64,000 nt of DNA from positions 20,964 through 84,963 of the forward strand of contig JAUWMI010000013.1 of assembly GCA_030613245.1 (NCBI GenBank). Direction: 5' to 3'. This stretch comes from Candidatus Sumerlaeota bacterium. GTDB taxonomy: Bacteria > Sumerlaeota > Sumerlaeia > MWCT01 > JAUWMI01. Below the pieces are notes generated by a model that was given only the letters and a program-made list of their open reading frames with translations, did no database searches and was not told the DNA's origin. Shown here in pieces: positions 52,100-60,940 of this stretch. How positions within the stretch are numbered: the first letter of the stretch is position 1; every line of letters begins with the position of its first letter. The position numbers and the translations under genes were made by a program.

Positions 52100-52666
52100 A
52101 TGGTGCGGTGGCGCATATTGGTTGTTGACGATCATATTGATGCGCTGGAACTGATCCGCATGACGCTGGCAGATGAGTACGACGTTCTCACACTATCTAA
52201 TCCACTTGATTTTTATACGGTGTTGCAACTGTTCGAGCCAGACCTTATTGTTCTTGACATCATGATGCCGAAAGTAACCGGCTTCCAGATCATGGAAATC
52301 ATGCAACGCAATGAGACCTACCGCGATATTCCCATCGTTATCCTCTCAGCAAAAGACAGTGCGCGCGAGATTAGATACGGCTATAAGCTGGGAGCACGAC
52401 TCTACCTGACCAAGCCATTTCAGCCTGAACGGCTAAAGAAGAACGTGCAAATTCTCTTTGAACACACGCCCCCTACGCGCAAGCCGAAACAGCTGACTAT
52501 TGCACAGGTCAAGATGCAACTCCAGCTTAAGAAGGCCTACGAAGTGGGTACTCCGGGCGCGAGCTCCACTGTGCTCCAGGCTATGGAAGAGGAAAAGCAA
52601 ACGCGCAAGAAAGAACAAAAACGCCCAACGCCACCCCCTGAAGAAGACCAACATTGGGAGGGTTAG
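52100..52666 (+). CDS. Single-domain response regulator with basic/polar tail
   Basis: The receiver domain covers about residues 4-125: acidic pocket D-D-H, phospho-acceptor Asp in I-V-L-D-I-M-M-P, conserved Ser in V-I-L-S-A-K-D and Lys in L-T-K-P-F-Q. No DNA-binding or enzyme domain follows. The remaining 60 residues are charged (M-E-E-E-K-Q-T-R-K-K-E-Q-K-R) and end in a Pro/Glu-rich tail. ATG 52100 with AAGGA upstream is chosen over the earlier TTG. No kinase gene is adjacent, so it may be a phosphotransfer or protein-interaction module. Confidence 0.85.
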   Translation: MVRWRILVVDDHIDALELIRMTLADEYDVLTLSNPLDFYTVLQLFEPDLIVLDIMMPKVTGFQIMEIMQRNETYRDIPIVILSAKDSAREIRYGYKLGARLYLTKPFQPERLKKNVQILFEHTPPTRKPKQLTIAQVKMQLQLKKAYEVGTPGASSTVLQAMEEEKQTRKKEQKRPTPPPEEDQHWEG

Positions 52667-52974
52667 ATCTCTCCTAATGGTTGTCACATCCGCTACTGGC
52701 TGTTCCTGCCTGACGTGCACCTTGCCGGCTTATCGGTTGACACGGCCAGCGAGCAGCATGCTTTAATATCCGCTGCCATATCCTTTCTTAGAAATCTACA
52801 GCAAATTCCGTACCTCTGCCTACCTGATTGAGCTCATTAAGCAATTTCAGGAAGCAAAACGTTCATCTCTGGTTTTGCTCGGAATGAAAGGGGACGCTTG
52901 GGTACTCTGCAGTGTGGGACGGGGCTGAACAAGATGCCTGCTTGCGATCCTGCGCCTGCTTTCCGTTTTCGATA
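52667..52974. other. Intergenic region, nothing recognised
   Basis: It separates converging transcripts of the response regulator and a small membrane protein. No repeat of the window-wide families and no RNA gene were seen. Confidence 0.5.
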
Positions 52975-53511
52975 TTACGGCATAAGAAGTTCAAATTCGA
53001 TAATACGCCATTCTCCGCCGCCACTGCTGCCGGGCGGAGCTTCCTTTTCCAAAACCAGACGCGCCTTATCCAACTCTTCCGGATCTGCGTGGGGAAGACC
53101 TCGGAACTGGAGTCGATCGTAGATCTTTGAATCCAGATACACTCCAGTAACTTTAAAATAACAGAGGACGTCAGCTTGCCCGTCTCGAAAGGCAATCTCG
53201 ATCTTGTTAAGATTGATCTTCAGATCTTCAAGACTTTCCAGATTGTCCCGCGCCATAAGTAATCCTTCTTCTTTGGTCGTTCCATAGTAGCCGTAGTATT
53301 TAGCGGAAATTAATGATCCAATCGTGTCAATATCCTCATCTTCAACTGCAGTCACCCCACGACGGATCAGATCGCGAATCCGGTCTTCCTCGGTTCTGAA
53401 CAACCCACGCGCAACGAAAAAGATCGCCACAACAAGAACCACCACCAGCGCAACGTATATGCGCTTTGTAGGAAACCCGACGGGCTTTTTTAATTTTATA
53501 CGCCATCCCAT
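52975..53511 (-). CDS. Membrane-anchored hypothetical protein (NTF2-like fold possible)
   Basis: A basic N-terminus and one membrane helix (Y-V-A-L-V-V-V-L-V-V-A-I-F-F-V-A) are followed by a soluble domain of about 135 residues. The domain starts with a helix (D-R-I-R-D-L-I-R-R-G-V-T-A-V-E-D-E-D-I) and continues with beta-strands, ending W-R-I-I-E-F-E-L-L. The helix-then-sheet order with D-V-L-C-Y-F-K-V-T-G recalls NTF2/SnoaL-like domains, but this is weak inference. There is no enzymatic motif. It lies just downstream of dtd on the same strand. Confidence 0.6.
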   Translation of the reverse strand: MGWRIKLKKPVGFPTKRIYVALVVVLVVAIFFVARGLFRTEEDRIRDLIRRGVTAVEDEDIDTIGSLISAKYYGYYGTTKEEGLLMARDNLESLEDLKINLNKIEIAFRDGQADVLCYFKVTGVYLDSKIYDRLQFRGLPHADPEELDKARLVLEKEAPPGSSGGGEWRIIEFELLMP

Positions 53512-53612
53512 AGTGCGTTCAGCTTCTTTCTGCCCCTTGTACCATGAAAAGGAGCGCAGTATGATAAAGCCCTGATGGACATCTGGATGCGGCTACCAAG
53601 TCATTCCTAAAT

Positions 53613-53641
53613 GTAGGGACAGATTATAATCTGTCCCCTAC
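53613..53641. repeat. GTAGGG palindromic element, core AGATTATAATCT
   Basis: This consensus copy, with one extra C in the right arm, is read on the minus strand, where its arm provides the TAG stop codon of dtd. Confidence 0.9.
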
Positions 53642-54111
53642 TTTGCTGGCTCCCCTTTTCCCGCGAGGAGCTCTTTGCTGTCGAGTACGATGGTCACCGG
53701 GCCGTAATTGCACAGAGTCACATCCATCATCGCCTGAAAAACCCCGGTTTCAACACGCAAGGAAAATCCTTTGAGCCGATCAACAAACCGGTCAACATAG
53801 CGCTTAGCCATCTCCGGCGCCGCGGCGTCAATGAAGCTGGGACGCCGGCCCTTTCGGCAGTCTGCCAGTAACGTGAACTGAGAGATCACCAGCAGCGCAC
53901 CACCAACCTCCAGAATTGACCGATTCATCTTTCGCTCTTCGTCCTCGAACACACGCAAATGCGCCACCTTCTCTGCCAGGAAATCAACATCAGCCTCGGT
54001 ATCGTCACGGGCAACACCGGCCAGCACAACAAACCCCACCCCGATCTCGCCCACGCGTTTACCTTCCACGTCAACGCTTGCATTCCGCACCCGTTGCACC
54101 ACCAGTCGCAT
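53638..54111 (-). CDS. dtd: D-aminoacyl-tRNA deacylase
   Basis: It hydrolyses D-amino acids (and glycine mischarged on tRNA-Ala) from tRNA, so it is a translation proofreading enzyme. The family motifs are complete: M-R-L-V-V-Q-R-V near the start, [17 protein letters not shown] (Ser/Gln active-site motif), and N-Y-G-P-V-T near the end (Gly-cisPro-type loop, normally N-x-G-P-V-T). The length (157) is slightly above the usual 145-150, because the last residues run into a palindromic element that supplies the stop. Confidence 0.96.
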   Translation of the reverse strand: MRLVVQRVRNASVDVEGKRVGEIGVGFVVLAGVARDDTEADVDFLAEKVAHLRVFEDEERKMNRSILEVGGALLVISQFTLLADCRKGRRPSFIDAAAPEMAKRYVDRFVDRLKGFSLRVETGVFQAMMDVTLCNYGPVTIVLDSKELLAGKGEPAK

Positions 54112-54313
54112 TGCGCTACCTCGTGCTTGGATTTTTCACGAACTAATTCTCGCCTATCCACCAATTAACACACAAGAAACCTTCTTAGAGACTTTAATAA
54201 TATCGCCGTTTTCTCTCTGTCAAGGTTTTTGGCGGCCGCTCCATGGGTCAAGGCACAGGTATCCGGGACAGCAACGACTACGAACAGGAAGGCAGAATTC
54301 CTGTGAAGAGCAT

Positions 54314-54341
54314 GTAGGGGCGTTTAATTAAACGCCCTTAC
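54314..54341. repeat. GTAGGG palindromic element, core GTTTAATTAAAC
   Basis: The left arm is consensus and the right arm is GCCCTTAC. It is the second and last element with this core, again at the end of the larger dispersed element. Confidence 0.88.
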
Positions 54342-54500
54342 TATGGAATCCCAAGAACCTCTTTTTGTTCTATGCGTGGCATCCGCCTAGGCGGATGCCC
54401 GTGCCACGTTGAATGGCACAGTTGAAGGCCAAGCATCCGCATAAAAATAAGGCATTCAGCGGCTTTGGCCGTTCCTTTATATATGCGAAAAGCAATAAGA
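54314..54500 (-). repeat. Dispersed element, copy B, with terminal GTTTAATTAAAC palindrome
   Basis: On the minus strand it begins TCTTATTGCTTTTCGCATAT and follows copy A (27723-27924) through GGCCTTCAACTGTG, AACGTGGCACGGGCATC and CGCCTAGGCGGATGCC to ACGCATAG. A 22-bp perfect palindrome lies at 54378-54399. The GTTTAATTAAAC palindrome follows about 28 bp further on at 54314-54341. It lacks about 44 bases present in copy A. Confidence 0.75.
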
Positions 54501-54537
54501 CATCCGGGCGCATCGGAGCACTATGCGCCCTGGGGCA

Positions 54538-54870
54538 CTAAAGTGCCTCAGTGCCCAATTCGCGCTCGAGTAGTTGCTGGTCCGCCTCGTCGCGAACAAA
54601 GATGCCGACGTTACCGAGTTTAATCTGCTCCAGACCTGCCGACTTGCATGCTTTGTACGCATCAAGCATCTCACGCGTTGTTGGCGACCGATATCCCTGC
54701 ATCCGATATTCAGAGACTTGATCAGGCGCTCCATTTTGCCATTGCGCGACCGCAACGTCACAGTGCACGCAGGGGCCAGGTGTTTCCCTCGCCTGACCTC
54801 GCAGCTCCCGCGGGTAAAACCTTGCCGTTCCAGCTGGCAGATCGGCGTTTCCGAAGCCATGAGTAATCCA
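54538..54870 (-). pseudogene. C-terminal remnant of a radical SAM-type protein
   Basis: The minus-strand frame is open from 54870, after TAG-TGA, to a stop at 54538. It reads W-I-T-H-G-F-G-N-A-D-L-P-A-G-T-A-R-F-Y, then C-V-H-C-D-V and S-E-Y-R-M-Q-G-Y-R-S-P-T ... L-G-N-V-G-I-F-V-R-D-E. This pattern resembles the end of a radical SAM protein family. No start codon and no N-terminal CxxxCxxC part exist, so the 5' two-thirds are lost. The larger dispersed element lies just downstream. The assignment rests on recalled motif similarity and is moderate. Confidence 0.5.
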
Positions 54871-55240
54871 TCACTATCAGTTTCCGCAATACATACGCTT
54901 CAGACTGGCTGGCTGAATACGCGCATAGTGTTTCCGAGCGCTCCTGAAGCATTTACCAGGGATAATCAGCTCACACAAGCACTTAAAAAGTCCAGGGAAT
55001 TATAGTTTACGTCTCCCTCATTTCTCGCTGCGCTCCTGGTTCCAAACCCGGAGTTACTGAGACCGAAGCGCATGCCACCTGGCAAATGACGAAAATGTTT
55101 GACATCGGTCATGCGCGTTACGTAATGTATATTTCAGTTTTCGTACAAGAAGCCAGAAAGTAACTTGAAACAGCTGCTTAATCAACAGGCTCGCGCCGTT
55201 TAGCTCTTGTAGACCGTTTCCTTTCCTGAGGAATGTTGCG
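54871..55240. other. Intergenic region upstream of the ABC transporter operon
   Basis: This 370-bp stretch has no recognised gene. It may include decayed sequence from the radical SAM remnant. A ribosome site (GAGGA) precedes the ATPase start. Confidence 0.4.
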
Positions 55241-56167
55241 ATGGTGGAAAGAGTACCTGCTATAGAGATCGAGGATCTGACGGTTGTCTATAAGCGGGGG
55301 TTAGGCAGACGAGACCTCGTCGCGGTTGATGGATTGAAGCTTCATGTCAATCCGGGCGAGGTCGTTGGCTTTATCGGGCCGAATGGTGCGGGAAAGTCAA
55401 CCACCATTAAGACGCTCATGGGCTTCATTCTGCCGACGAACGGTCGTGTGCGTGTGCTTGGTGCTGAAGCCGGCTCTATTGAAGCCAAGCGTCGCACCGG
55501 CTACCTACCTGAAGTTGCCCTCTACTACCCCTTCATGAAGGCCAGCGAAATCCTGACCATGTATGGCCAGCTCATGGGCATGCAGGGACAGACCCTGCGC
55601 GAAACAGTGCAGGAGATTCTAGGACTTGTTGGGCTGGAGGAGTGGGCCACTGTGCAGCTAAAAAAGTTTTCCAAGGGCATGCTCCAGCGCATTGGCATTG
55701 GTCAGGCCATCATGGGAAATCCTGATCTTCTCATTCTTGACGAAGTGACATCCGGGCTCGATCCTGTGGGACGGCGCGACCTGCGCGAAATTCTGCTGCG
55801 CTTCAAGCACGACGGCAAAACCATTTTCTTCTCCTCCCACGAGCTCTCCGAAGTCGCGCTCATCTGCGACCGCATTATCATCATCGACGCAGGCAAAGTT
55901 ATCGAGGAAAAATGCATTGGCGATCTCCTGCTCAGCCTAAATAAATTCCATCTGATCTTCAAGTCCGAAGCACTGCCCGATGACTTCTCCTTTCCCTGTA
56001 AGCAGATTAAAGCGGATCTCTATCGCATTGATATCCGGGAGGACGATAAACCGGTTGACATTCTGCGCCGACTCATTGAGGCTAACTACGAAATTGTCGA
56101 GTTCGCCAGCGATTCACTCTCGCTCGAGGATTATTTCGTAAATGTCGTTGGCAGAAAAGTGACCTGA
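55241..56167 (+). CDS. ABC transporter ATP-binding protein
   Basis: Walker A is [10 protein letters not shown]. The signature motif is degenerate (F-S-K-G-M-L-Q-R), and Walker B is [13 protein letters not shown]. The Pro that usually follows the catalytic Glu is Val here. The H-loop is S-S-H-E-L. A C-terminal extension of about 85 residues ends in Y-F-V-N-V-V-G-R. It is of the ABC-2/DrrA class and pairs with the permease at 56281 to form an exporter. The substrate is unknown. Confidence 0.93.
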   Translation: MVERVPAIEIEDLTVVYKRGLGRRDLVAVDGLKLHVNPGEVVGFIGPNGAGKSTTIKTLMGFILPTNGRVRVLGAEAGSIEAKRRTGYLPEVALYYPFMKASEILTMYGQLMGMQGQTLRETVQEILGLVGLEEWATVQLKKFSKGMLQRIGIGQAIMGNPDLLILDEVTSGLDPVGRRDLREILLRFKHDGKTIFFSSHELSEVALICDRIIIIDAGKVIEEKCIGDLLLSLNKFHLIFKSEALPDDFSFPCKQIKADLYRIDIREDDKPVDILRRLIEANYEIVEFASDSLSLEDYFVNVVGRKVT

Positions 56168-56280
56168 TAAAGCGCAGTTGGATGGTTATGCACGCTGGTT
56201 GGCGTTGAAGCGTGAGGTGAGCGATAGCCACTACTCACGCTCCTGCGCAACAGCATTCAGAGCATTGGAAGCTCACTGCC

Positions 56281-57051
56281 ATGAGGAAAATCTGGATTCT
56301 AGCTCGGGCCACAGTCCTGGAAGCGCTGCGGCGAAAAGATCTTTATGTTCTCCTCATTCTCACAGTAGTTATTATCGGTGGCGCGGCACTGATTAACTTC
56401 TTTGGCGTTCAAGCCTTGCAGAAGAAGTTCCTCAAAGACATTTCCTTTACAGTCATCAATATCTTCACCATCATCATCTCGGTGACGGTCACAGCGCGCC
56501 AACTCCCCTACGAGCTCGAGAATCGAACAATCTATCCCTTGTTGGCAAAGCCGATCAGCCGTCTGCACTTTCTGCTGGGTAAGTACCTTGGCGCGCTTAT
56601 TATTTCAACGTTCACACTTCTATTGTTCAGCACCATCTTCCTGGTTACGCTGGTACTCTTCCAGGCGAGTACCGACTGGATCTTCCTCCAGGCGATCTAT
56701 CTGCGTTTTCTTTCTCTCGCGTTGATCGTAGCTCTGGTACTCTGCCTCTCGCTCTTTGTCACGCAGTCAGCCAATGTGACAATCTCGTTGCTGCTCTGTA
56801 TTGGAGCAAGCGTCATCAGCCGCTCGATTACTTTGATGTATGAAAAGCTCGATCCCTTCTTTCAAGCGCTCGCTGCAGCTATGTACTGGGTGCTTCCGCA
56901 TCTTGACCTATTTGATCTTTCGAAAAAGGTAGTGCATAATTGGCCTCCAATTTCTGCGTACGTCCTGATCTTCCTGACGATCTATGCAGGAATTTATACC
57001 TTTGTATTCCTCACAGTTGGCTTGCTCCGCTTTCGACGCCGCATGTTATAG
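56281..57051 (+). CDS. ABC-2 type transporter permease
   Basis: Six or seven hydrophobic segments are spread over 256 residues (L-Y-V-L-L-I-L-T-V-V-I-I-G-G-A-A-L, A-L-I-I-S-T-F-T-L-L-L-F and L-I-V-A-L-V-L-C-L-S-L-F among them). Between the first two lies Y-E-L-E-N-R-T-I-Y-P-L-L-A-K-P-I-S-R, the typical ABC-2 permease segment that contacts the ATPase. The gene follows the ATPase after 113 bp and precedes a TPR protein by 10 bp, so the three are probably co-transcribed. Confidence 0.88.
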   Translation: MRKIWILARATVLEALRRKDLYVLLILTVVIIGGAALINFFGVQALQKKFLKDISFTVINIFTIIISVTVTARQLPYELENRTIYPLLAKPISRLHFLLGKYLGALIISTFTLLLFSTIFLVTLVLFQASTDWIFLQAIYLRFLSLALIVALVLCLSLFVTQSANVTISLLLCIGASVISRSITLMYEKLDPFFQALAAAMYWVLPHLDLFDLSKKVVHNWPPISAYVLIFLTIYAGIYTFVFLTVGLLRFRRRML

Positions 57052-57061
57052 AGGCCAACGA

Positions 57062-58012
57062 ATGATGCGACTTACACGCGCAGAACAGACGCTCCTGGTC
57101 GCCTGTCTCATCCTGGTTGGGATTGGCGGAGTGATGGCTCATTATTTGTCTGAAGTGATCCAGCCCGCAGAGGAGTACAGTGCCGCAGAACTCAAACAGA
57201 TGAACCAGAGTGCCTTGGCTGCGCTGTTCGGCGAATTTCGGGTTAGCGTCGCCGATATGCTCTGGCTGAAGACCGATGAATATATCCACAAAGGAATTGA
57301 GTACCGCCTCCCAGACTTACACACAAGTGCACCAACCAACCACATCGACCATGCGCACGAACATCACGCCCACACGGAAAATCTCGCCGAACCCACCAGC
57401 GACACCTATACCATCGAGCACGCCATGGGCTGGGACCACACCCATGAGCATGTTGTGAGTGTCATCCCGCCCAAGGAACGCGATTTCCGCGGCCTCCTAG
57501 GTGACATCGAGCGTGCAGTTAAACCTTACAGCTCAACCCACGTCGAACACGAGAGCCTCGAAGAACTCACTCCCTGGTATCGCCTGGTAACTTACATCAA
57601 TCCCAACCATACTCGTGGCTACGTCATCGGTGCTTATGTTATTGCAACTCATGCCAGCAGTCTCGAGCAGGCTCTAGAGTTCCTCAAGGAAGGTGAGCGG
57701 AACAATCCGAAAAGCCCGGAAATTCAGGAGGCGCTGGGCCGACTCTATTTTTTCAAACTGCATCGCTACGACAAAGCGATCCCACACTTTCAAAAAGCGA
57801 TTTCCCTGTTAAAGTTCAAGTCACCCCTGACTGAGGATGAGGAAGAGGTACTGCTCAACGCTTACCGGAACCTCGCGCTTGTATACGGAGAGAAAAGAGA
57901 ACCGGAGAAGATGGCCGCCGTGCTCGATGAAGCCTGGCCACGCTTCCCCGGCGATATTTCTCTCAGACATTCCAAAGCTCGAGTCGAACAGCTGCGCCGC
58001 GAATTACAGTAA
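57062..58012 (+). CDS. Membrane-anchored TPR protein with His-rich linker
   Basis: One N-terminal membrane helix (T-L-L-V-A-C-L-I-L-V-G-I-G-G-V-M) is followed by a conserved-looking segment (A-D-M-L-W-L-K-T-D-E-Y). A His-rich stretch then occupies about residues 95-140 (H-I-D-H-A-H-E-H-H-A-H and W-D-H-T-H-E-H), and TPR units follow (E-A-L-G-R-L-Y-F-F-K and L-L-N-A-Y-R-N-L-A-L-V-Y-G-E). ATG 57062 or 57065 starts the gene. The histidines could bind metal ions or sense pH. It is in an operon with the ABC exporter and could be its periplasmic partner; the function is unknown. Confidence 0.75.
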   Translation: MMRLTRAEQTLLVACLILVGIGGVMAHYLSEVIQPAEEYSAAELKQMNQSALAALFGEFRVSVADMLWLKTDEYIHKGIEYRLPDLHTSAPTNHIDHAHEHHAHTENLAEPTSDTYTIEHAMGWDHTHEHVVSVIPPKERDFRGLLGDIERAVKPYSSTHVEHESLEELTPWYRLVTYINPNHTRGYVIGAYVIATHASSLEQALEFLKEGERNNPKSPEIQEALGRLYFFKLHRYDKAIPHFQKAISLLKFKSPLTEDEEEVLLNAYRNLALVYGEKREPEKMAAVLDEAWPRFPGDISLRHSKARVEQLRRELQ

Positions 58013-58432
58013 GAAAAAAATGTGTCCTCTCTGAGCGGTCGCGTAACGGATGATTGTCACCATGCCCATCGAGGCGGAGACACCCGGTCGCAAGCAACTG
58101 AGCGAGCTGGTCTACACATAGTAATAAGAGCCAGAGCGTAACCCGCGGAGTGGCTACTGTTGGTTTCGCTGCACGGCGCCACCGTAGCAGCCTCAAGCCC
58201 GTGTGATGAATTAAGACAGCTCTCTTGCGCCAAAGGTTCTCACCCTGCTCTTTCCTGCGCTTGGATTCTCTCTAAGACGTCCTACGAAAATGTGCGCCTG
58301 AGGCGAATTAACCACTACGACACAACGTACACGACGGAGGCGTAGGGGCAGGCCTTGTGCCTGCCCTATTATTTTGGCAGCATCGTTGAGCGACCCGCCG
58401 TCGCGGTTCGATATTTCTTCTTGTTAAGTGCT
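58013..58432. other. Intergenic region between convergent genes
   Basis: It holds one palindromic element (58342) and a second copy of the short palindrome GCGCCTGAGGCG (about 58289-58300; the first is near 812). No gene or RNA was recognised. Confidence 0.5.
58342..58370. repeat. GTAGGG palindromic element, core AGGCCTTGTGCCT
   Basis: The left arm is GTAGGGGC and the right arm is eroded to GCCCTATT. The core is unlike that of any other copy. It is the last family member in the window. Confidence 0.65.
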
Positions 58433-60568
58433 CTAAATCATCTCGACATGGGTCTGGGGCCAGTCCATCCCGAACCAGGTCACATCTTCCTGCACCAAAT
58501 CCCACTTAAGCTGGTAGACTCCGGGACTCGATGGAGCAAGAAGTCGCGCTTTCACAGCAACCGAGGCTCCTGGCGCAAGATCGTTTCCAAGCGATGTGCG
58601 CAGCCCGTCGTGTACGGCCATCTCGCCCTGGTCGCTCAACCAGTGGTAGGCCAGATGCACCGGATTAGGGCCTGCGGCGGGCCAGGCGGTTTCCGAGGTG
58701 TTGGTGAGCACAACTTCGACAGCCACCTCGGTCGCCGCGCGAAGCCGCTCGGGACGCCCATGAACGCGCAACTCACCGCGTCGCAATGCCCTGACGCGCA
58801 CGGGTAGCTTAATAGCGCTGTCACCCCTCTCGCCGAACCAGGCGAAGTGTTCCCTGACCATGTCCACCTTCATCATGTACTCACCTGGTGTCTCAATTGG
58901 CAAGATCGGGAGCTCCATCTCAATGCTTTCACCGGGTGATACGGCCTGCGGAAGCCCGACGTGAGCACCTTCTTGGACAGGCTGAAGGCGGCCGCGAGAG
59001 TCGGGCTGAAAAACCTGATATGCGAGCGAGAACTCCTGCTCGGGTGCACCTGCGTCGCCTTCCATGGCAACAGACCAAGCAATCCGCCCTGTGTTCGTCA
59101 CCTTAACGAGCAGGCGGCTTCCCAGGCCGTCCAGCAGTTCCAGTACTTCCGGCACACCTTCAATCCGTGCTCCGTACTGCTCTGATGCTCCTGGCTCGAG
59201 CCATTTGCATTTAGCCTGCTGGCATGTCTTCCAATATTTTCCTTTTACTATTGAGCGCCGCAGCGAATGATACAGTAGACCATTCCAGATTTCATCAAAC
59301 GATTGCCGTGTCAAATCCCCCATCACTACGGAGGAATAACAACAGGGATTCACCTTGCCGTCCAGCCTGATGTAGGTATGGGTCCAGGGAATACCGCATC
59401 GCGACAATGGTGCCTCATACGGAGTTGGATGAAGATAGCGGCGTGGCGGGAAAATATAACTACGCAAAAAGCGATCGTAAAGATTGATCACTAGCATTGC
59501 AGGAAAAAGCAGCAATGATTTACCCGCTGCGCTATAAATCTTGTATAAGCGGTACGCGGTCGGACGGAAACAGCGCACAAACCGACGTAACTTTTCGGCC
59601 CAGCCCCTTTGTAGTCTCCCAAGCTCCTTTTCAAACTCCTTCATAGATTTCTCCTCTGCGATGTCGAACGGAACTTGGTAAAGATTGCTATGAATTCCTA
59701 ATTCAATTGCCCTAGCGTAGCCAGCACGAAACATAGCGTTAGTCTTGCGTTTGGCGTGAGTCAGCGAGAGGTAGTCCATGTCCTCATCGTCTATCCAGGC
59801 GTTAGCATCCACCTTGAGAGAAGCAAATTCGTAGCGTTTGGTAAATTCGACGAAAAGCGGAATTTCATGGACGTTAGCTGTTAAACCAACGACTGCCAAA
59901 TGGAGGATCGGGTAGCGTGACCGTCGTTCACGTTTGACGCGATTGAGTGTTTCCAACGCCCGGATCAGTCTTTCCCATTTGCCGCCACGGCGTATTTCTT
60001 CATATGTTTCAGGAGTTGCTCCATCAATCGAGACGTTCAGGTAGGCTACGCGGGAATCCACAAGCTTGCGCGCCCAATCTTCATCCACGAGCAACAGGTT
60101 GGTGAACATGCCTAGCTCAAGCCTGGGAAAGCGCCGCACAACTTCAAGCAGCGCTCCAATTTCAGGATAGAGCAAAGATTCGCCGAACGAAGAGACGCAT
60201 AGATTCTGCGCATGAGGGAAAACCTCGGCCAGGACGCGTTCGAGAATCGGGCCTTCCAGGTGCTTTCCGGAGCCCTGGTACTTCTGGCGTGAGCACATGA
60301 TGCATGTCAGATTGCACTTTGTCGTTGTTTCTAAATATATATCGAAAGGTTTTGCCCTCAAGACGATGCGGTTTGCGCGCATGTCGAGCGAATTCAAGAA
60401 ACGGTTGAAACTCGACCGGTCAACAAGACGGCCGAGCACCCTCAGCAGGAGACCCCTACCGACGGATAAATTACTCGTAGTGCTTTGACCCTTAGATTCC
60501 GCCAACGTCCACCTCACAAATATCTCGAGAACACATCTACCTTGCCCGCCTCTGGCCGACTTGCCCAA
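58433..60568 (-). CDS. Radical SAM/SPASM protein fused to two Ig-like domains
   Basis: The radical SAM core has C-N-L-T-C-I-M-C (residues 89-96, CxxxCxxC), a glycine-rich strand S-S-F-G-E-S-L and N-V-S-I-D-G. A SPASM-like segment carries further cysteines (S-R-C-G-I-P, N-P-C-C-Y and C-Q-Q-A-K-C-K-W). From about residue 475 two beta-rich domains follow with the pattern V-x-N-T-G/S-x-x-A-W (V-T-N-T-G-R-I-A-W and L-T-N-T-S-E-T-A-W), and G-E-Y and G-V-Y-Q-L-K-W-D complete Ig-like repeats of the NBR1 type. TTG 60505, preceded by AGGTGG, may be the true start. The substrate is unknown. Confidence 0.85.
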   Translation of the reverse strand: MGKSARGGQGRCVLEIFVRWTLAESKGQSTTSNLSVGRGLLLRVLGRLVDRSSFNRFLNSLDMRANRIVLRAKPFDIYLETTTKCNLTCIMCSRQKYQGSGKHLEGPILERVLAEVFPHAQNLCVSSFGESLLYPEIGALLEVVRRFPRLELGMFTNLLLVDEDWARKLVDSRVAYLNVSIDGATPETYEEIRRGGKWERLIRALETLNRVKRERRSRYPILHLAVVGLTANVHEIPLFVEFTKRYEFASLKVDANAWIDDEDMDYLSLTHAKRKTNAMFRAGYARAIELGIHSNLYQVPFDIAEEKSMKEFEKELGRLQRGWAEKLRRFVRCFRPTAYRLYKIYSAAGKSLLLFPAMLVINLYDRFLRSYIFPPRRYLHPTPYEAPLSRCGIPWTHTYIRLDGKVNPCCYSSVVMGDLTRQSFDEIWNGLLYHSLRRSIVKGKYWKTCQQAKCKWLEPGASEQYGARIEGVPEVLELLDGLGSRLLVKVTNTGRIAWSVAMEGDAGAPEQEFSLAYQVFQPDSRGRLQPVQEGAHVGLPQAVSPGESIEMELPILPIETPGEYMMKVDMVREHFAWFGERGDSAIKLPVRVRALRRGELRVHGRPERLRAATEVAVEVVLTNTSETAWPAAGPNPVHLAYHWLSDQGEMAVHDGLRTSLGNDLAPGASVAVKARLLAPSSPGVYQLKWDLVQEDVTWFGMDWPQTHVEMI

Positions 60569-60586
60569 CCTCCACTGCTATAATCT

Positions 60587-60850
60587 TCATGACCAGGGAC
60601 CGCCATCAGTCCATGATTTATGGTAAGCCTCATCATGGGCAGCGGCAAAGAGCAGAGGAGTGAGGAATGTACGCAGTTCACCCACGACCAGAGAGAAATC
60701 AACTGCTGTGTCCTCCAGTCGGCTGCGCTTAAGAAATGCCTTCCATTGCGCGACCTTATCTGGATCCATGGCGAACTCTTCACTTAGAGCGGTCGGCGTC
60801 GCAGTTGAAATCCTAGGGATTCCCCGGGAAAGACTACGAAACCATTCGTG
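60587..60850 (-). pseudogene. C-terminal fragment of an AbiEii toxin
   Basis: The open frame downstream of a TAG at 60851-60853 reads A-T-P-T-A-L-S-E-E-F-A, then D-P-D-K-V-A-Q-W-K-A-F-L-K-R-S-R-L and V-V-G-E-L-R-T-F-L-T-P-L-L ... W-T-D-G-G-P-W. This is the typical end of AbiEii nucleotidyltransferases (T-P-x-A-L-x-x-x-F-A ... Q-W-x-A-F-L ... F-L-x-P-L ... G-G-P-W). The N-terminal fragment of the same kind of protein lies at 61712-61879, beyond an HNH gene. The middle, with the catalytic residues, is missing. Confidence 0.75.
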
Positions 60851-60940
60851 CTAATCCTCTGTCCCATTTGTCAAACAATTTACCAGTAATCCGCTGCCTT
60901 TTCTCAGAGATTTTCGTAGTATGCCCCTGTACTTCCGCAG

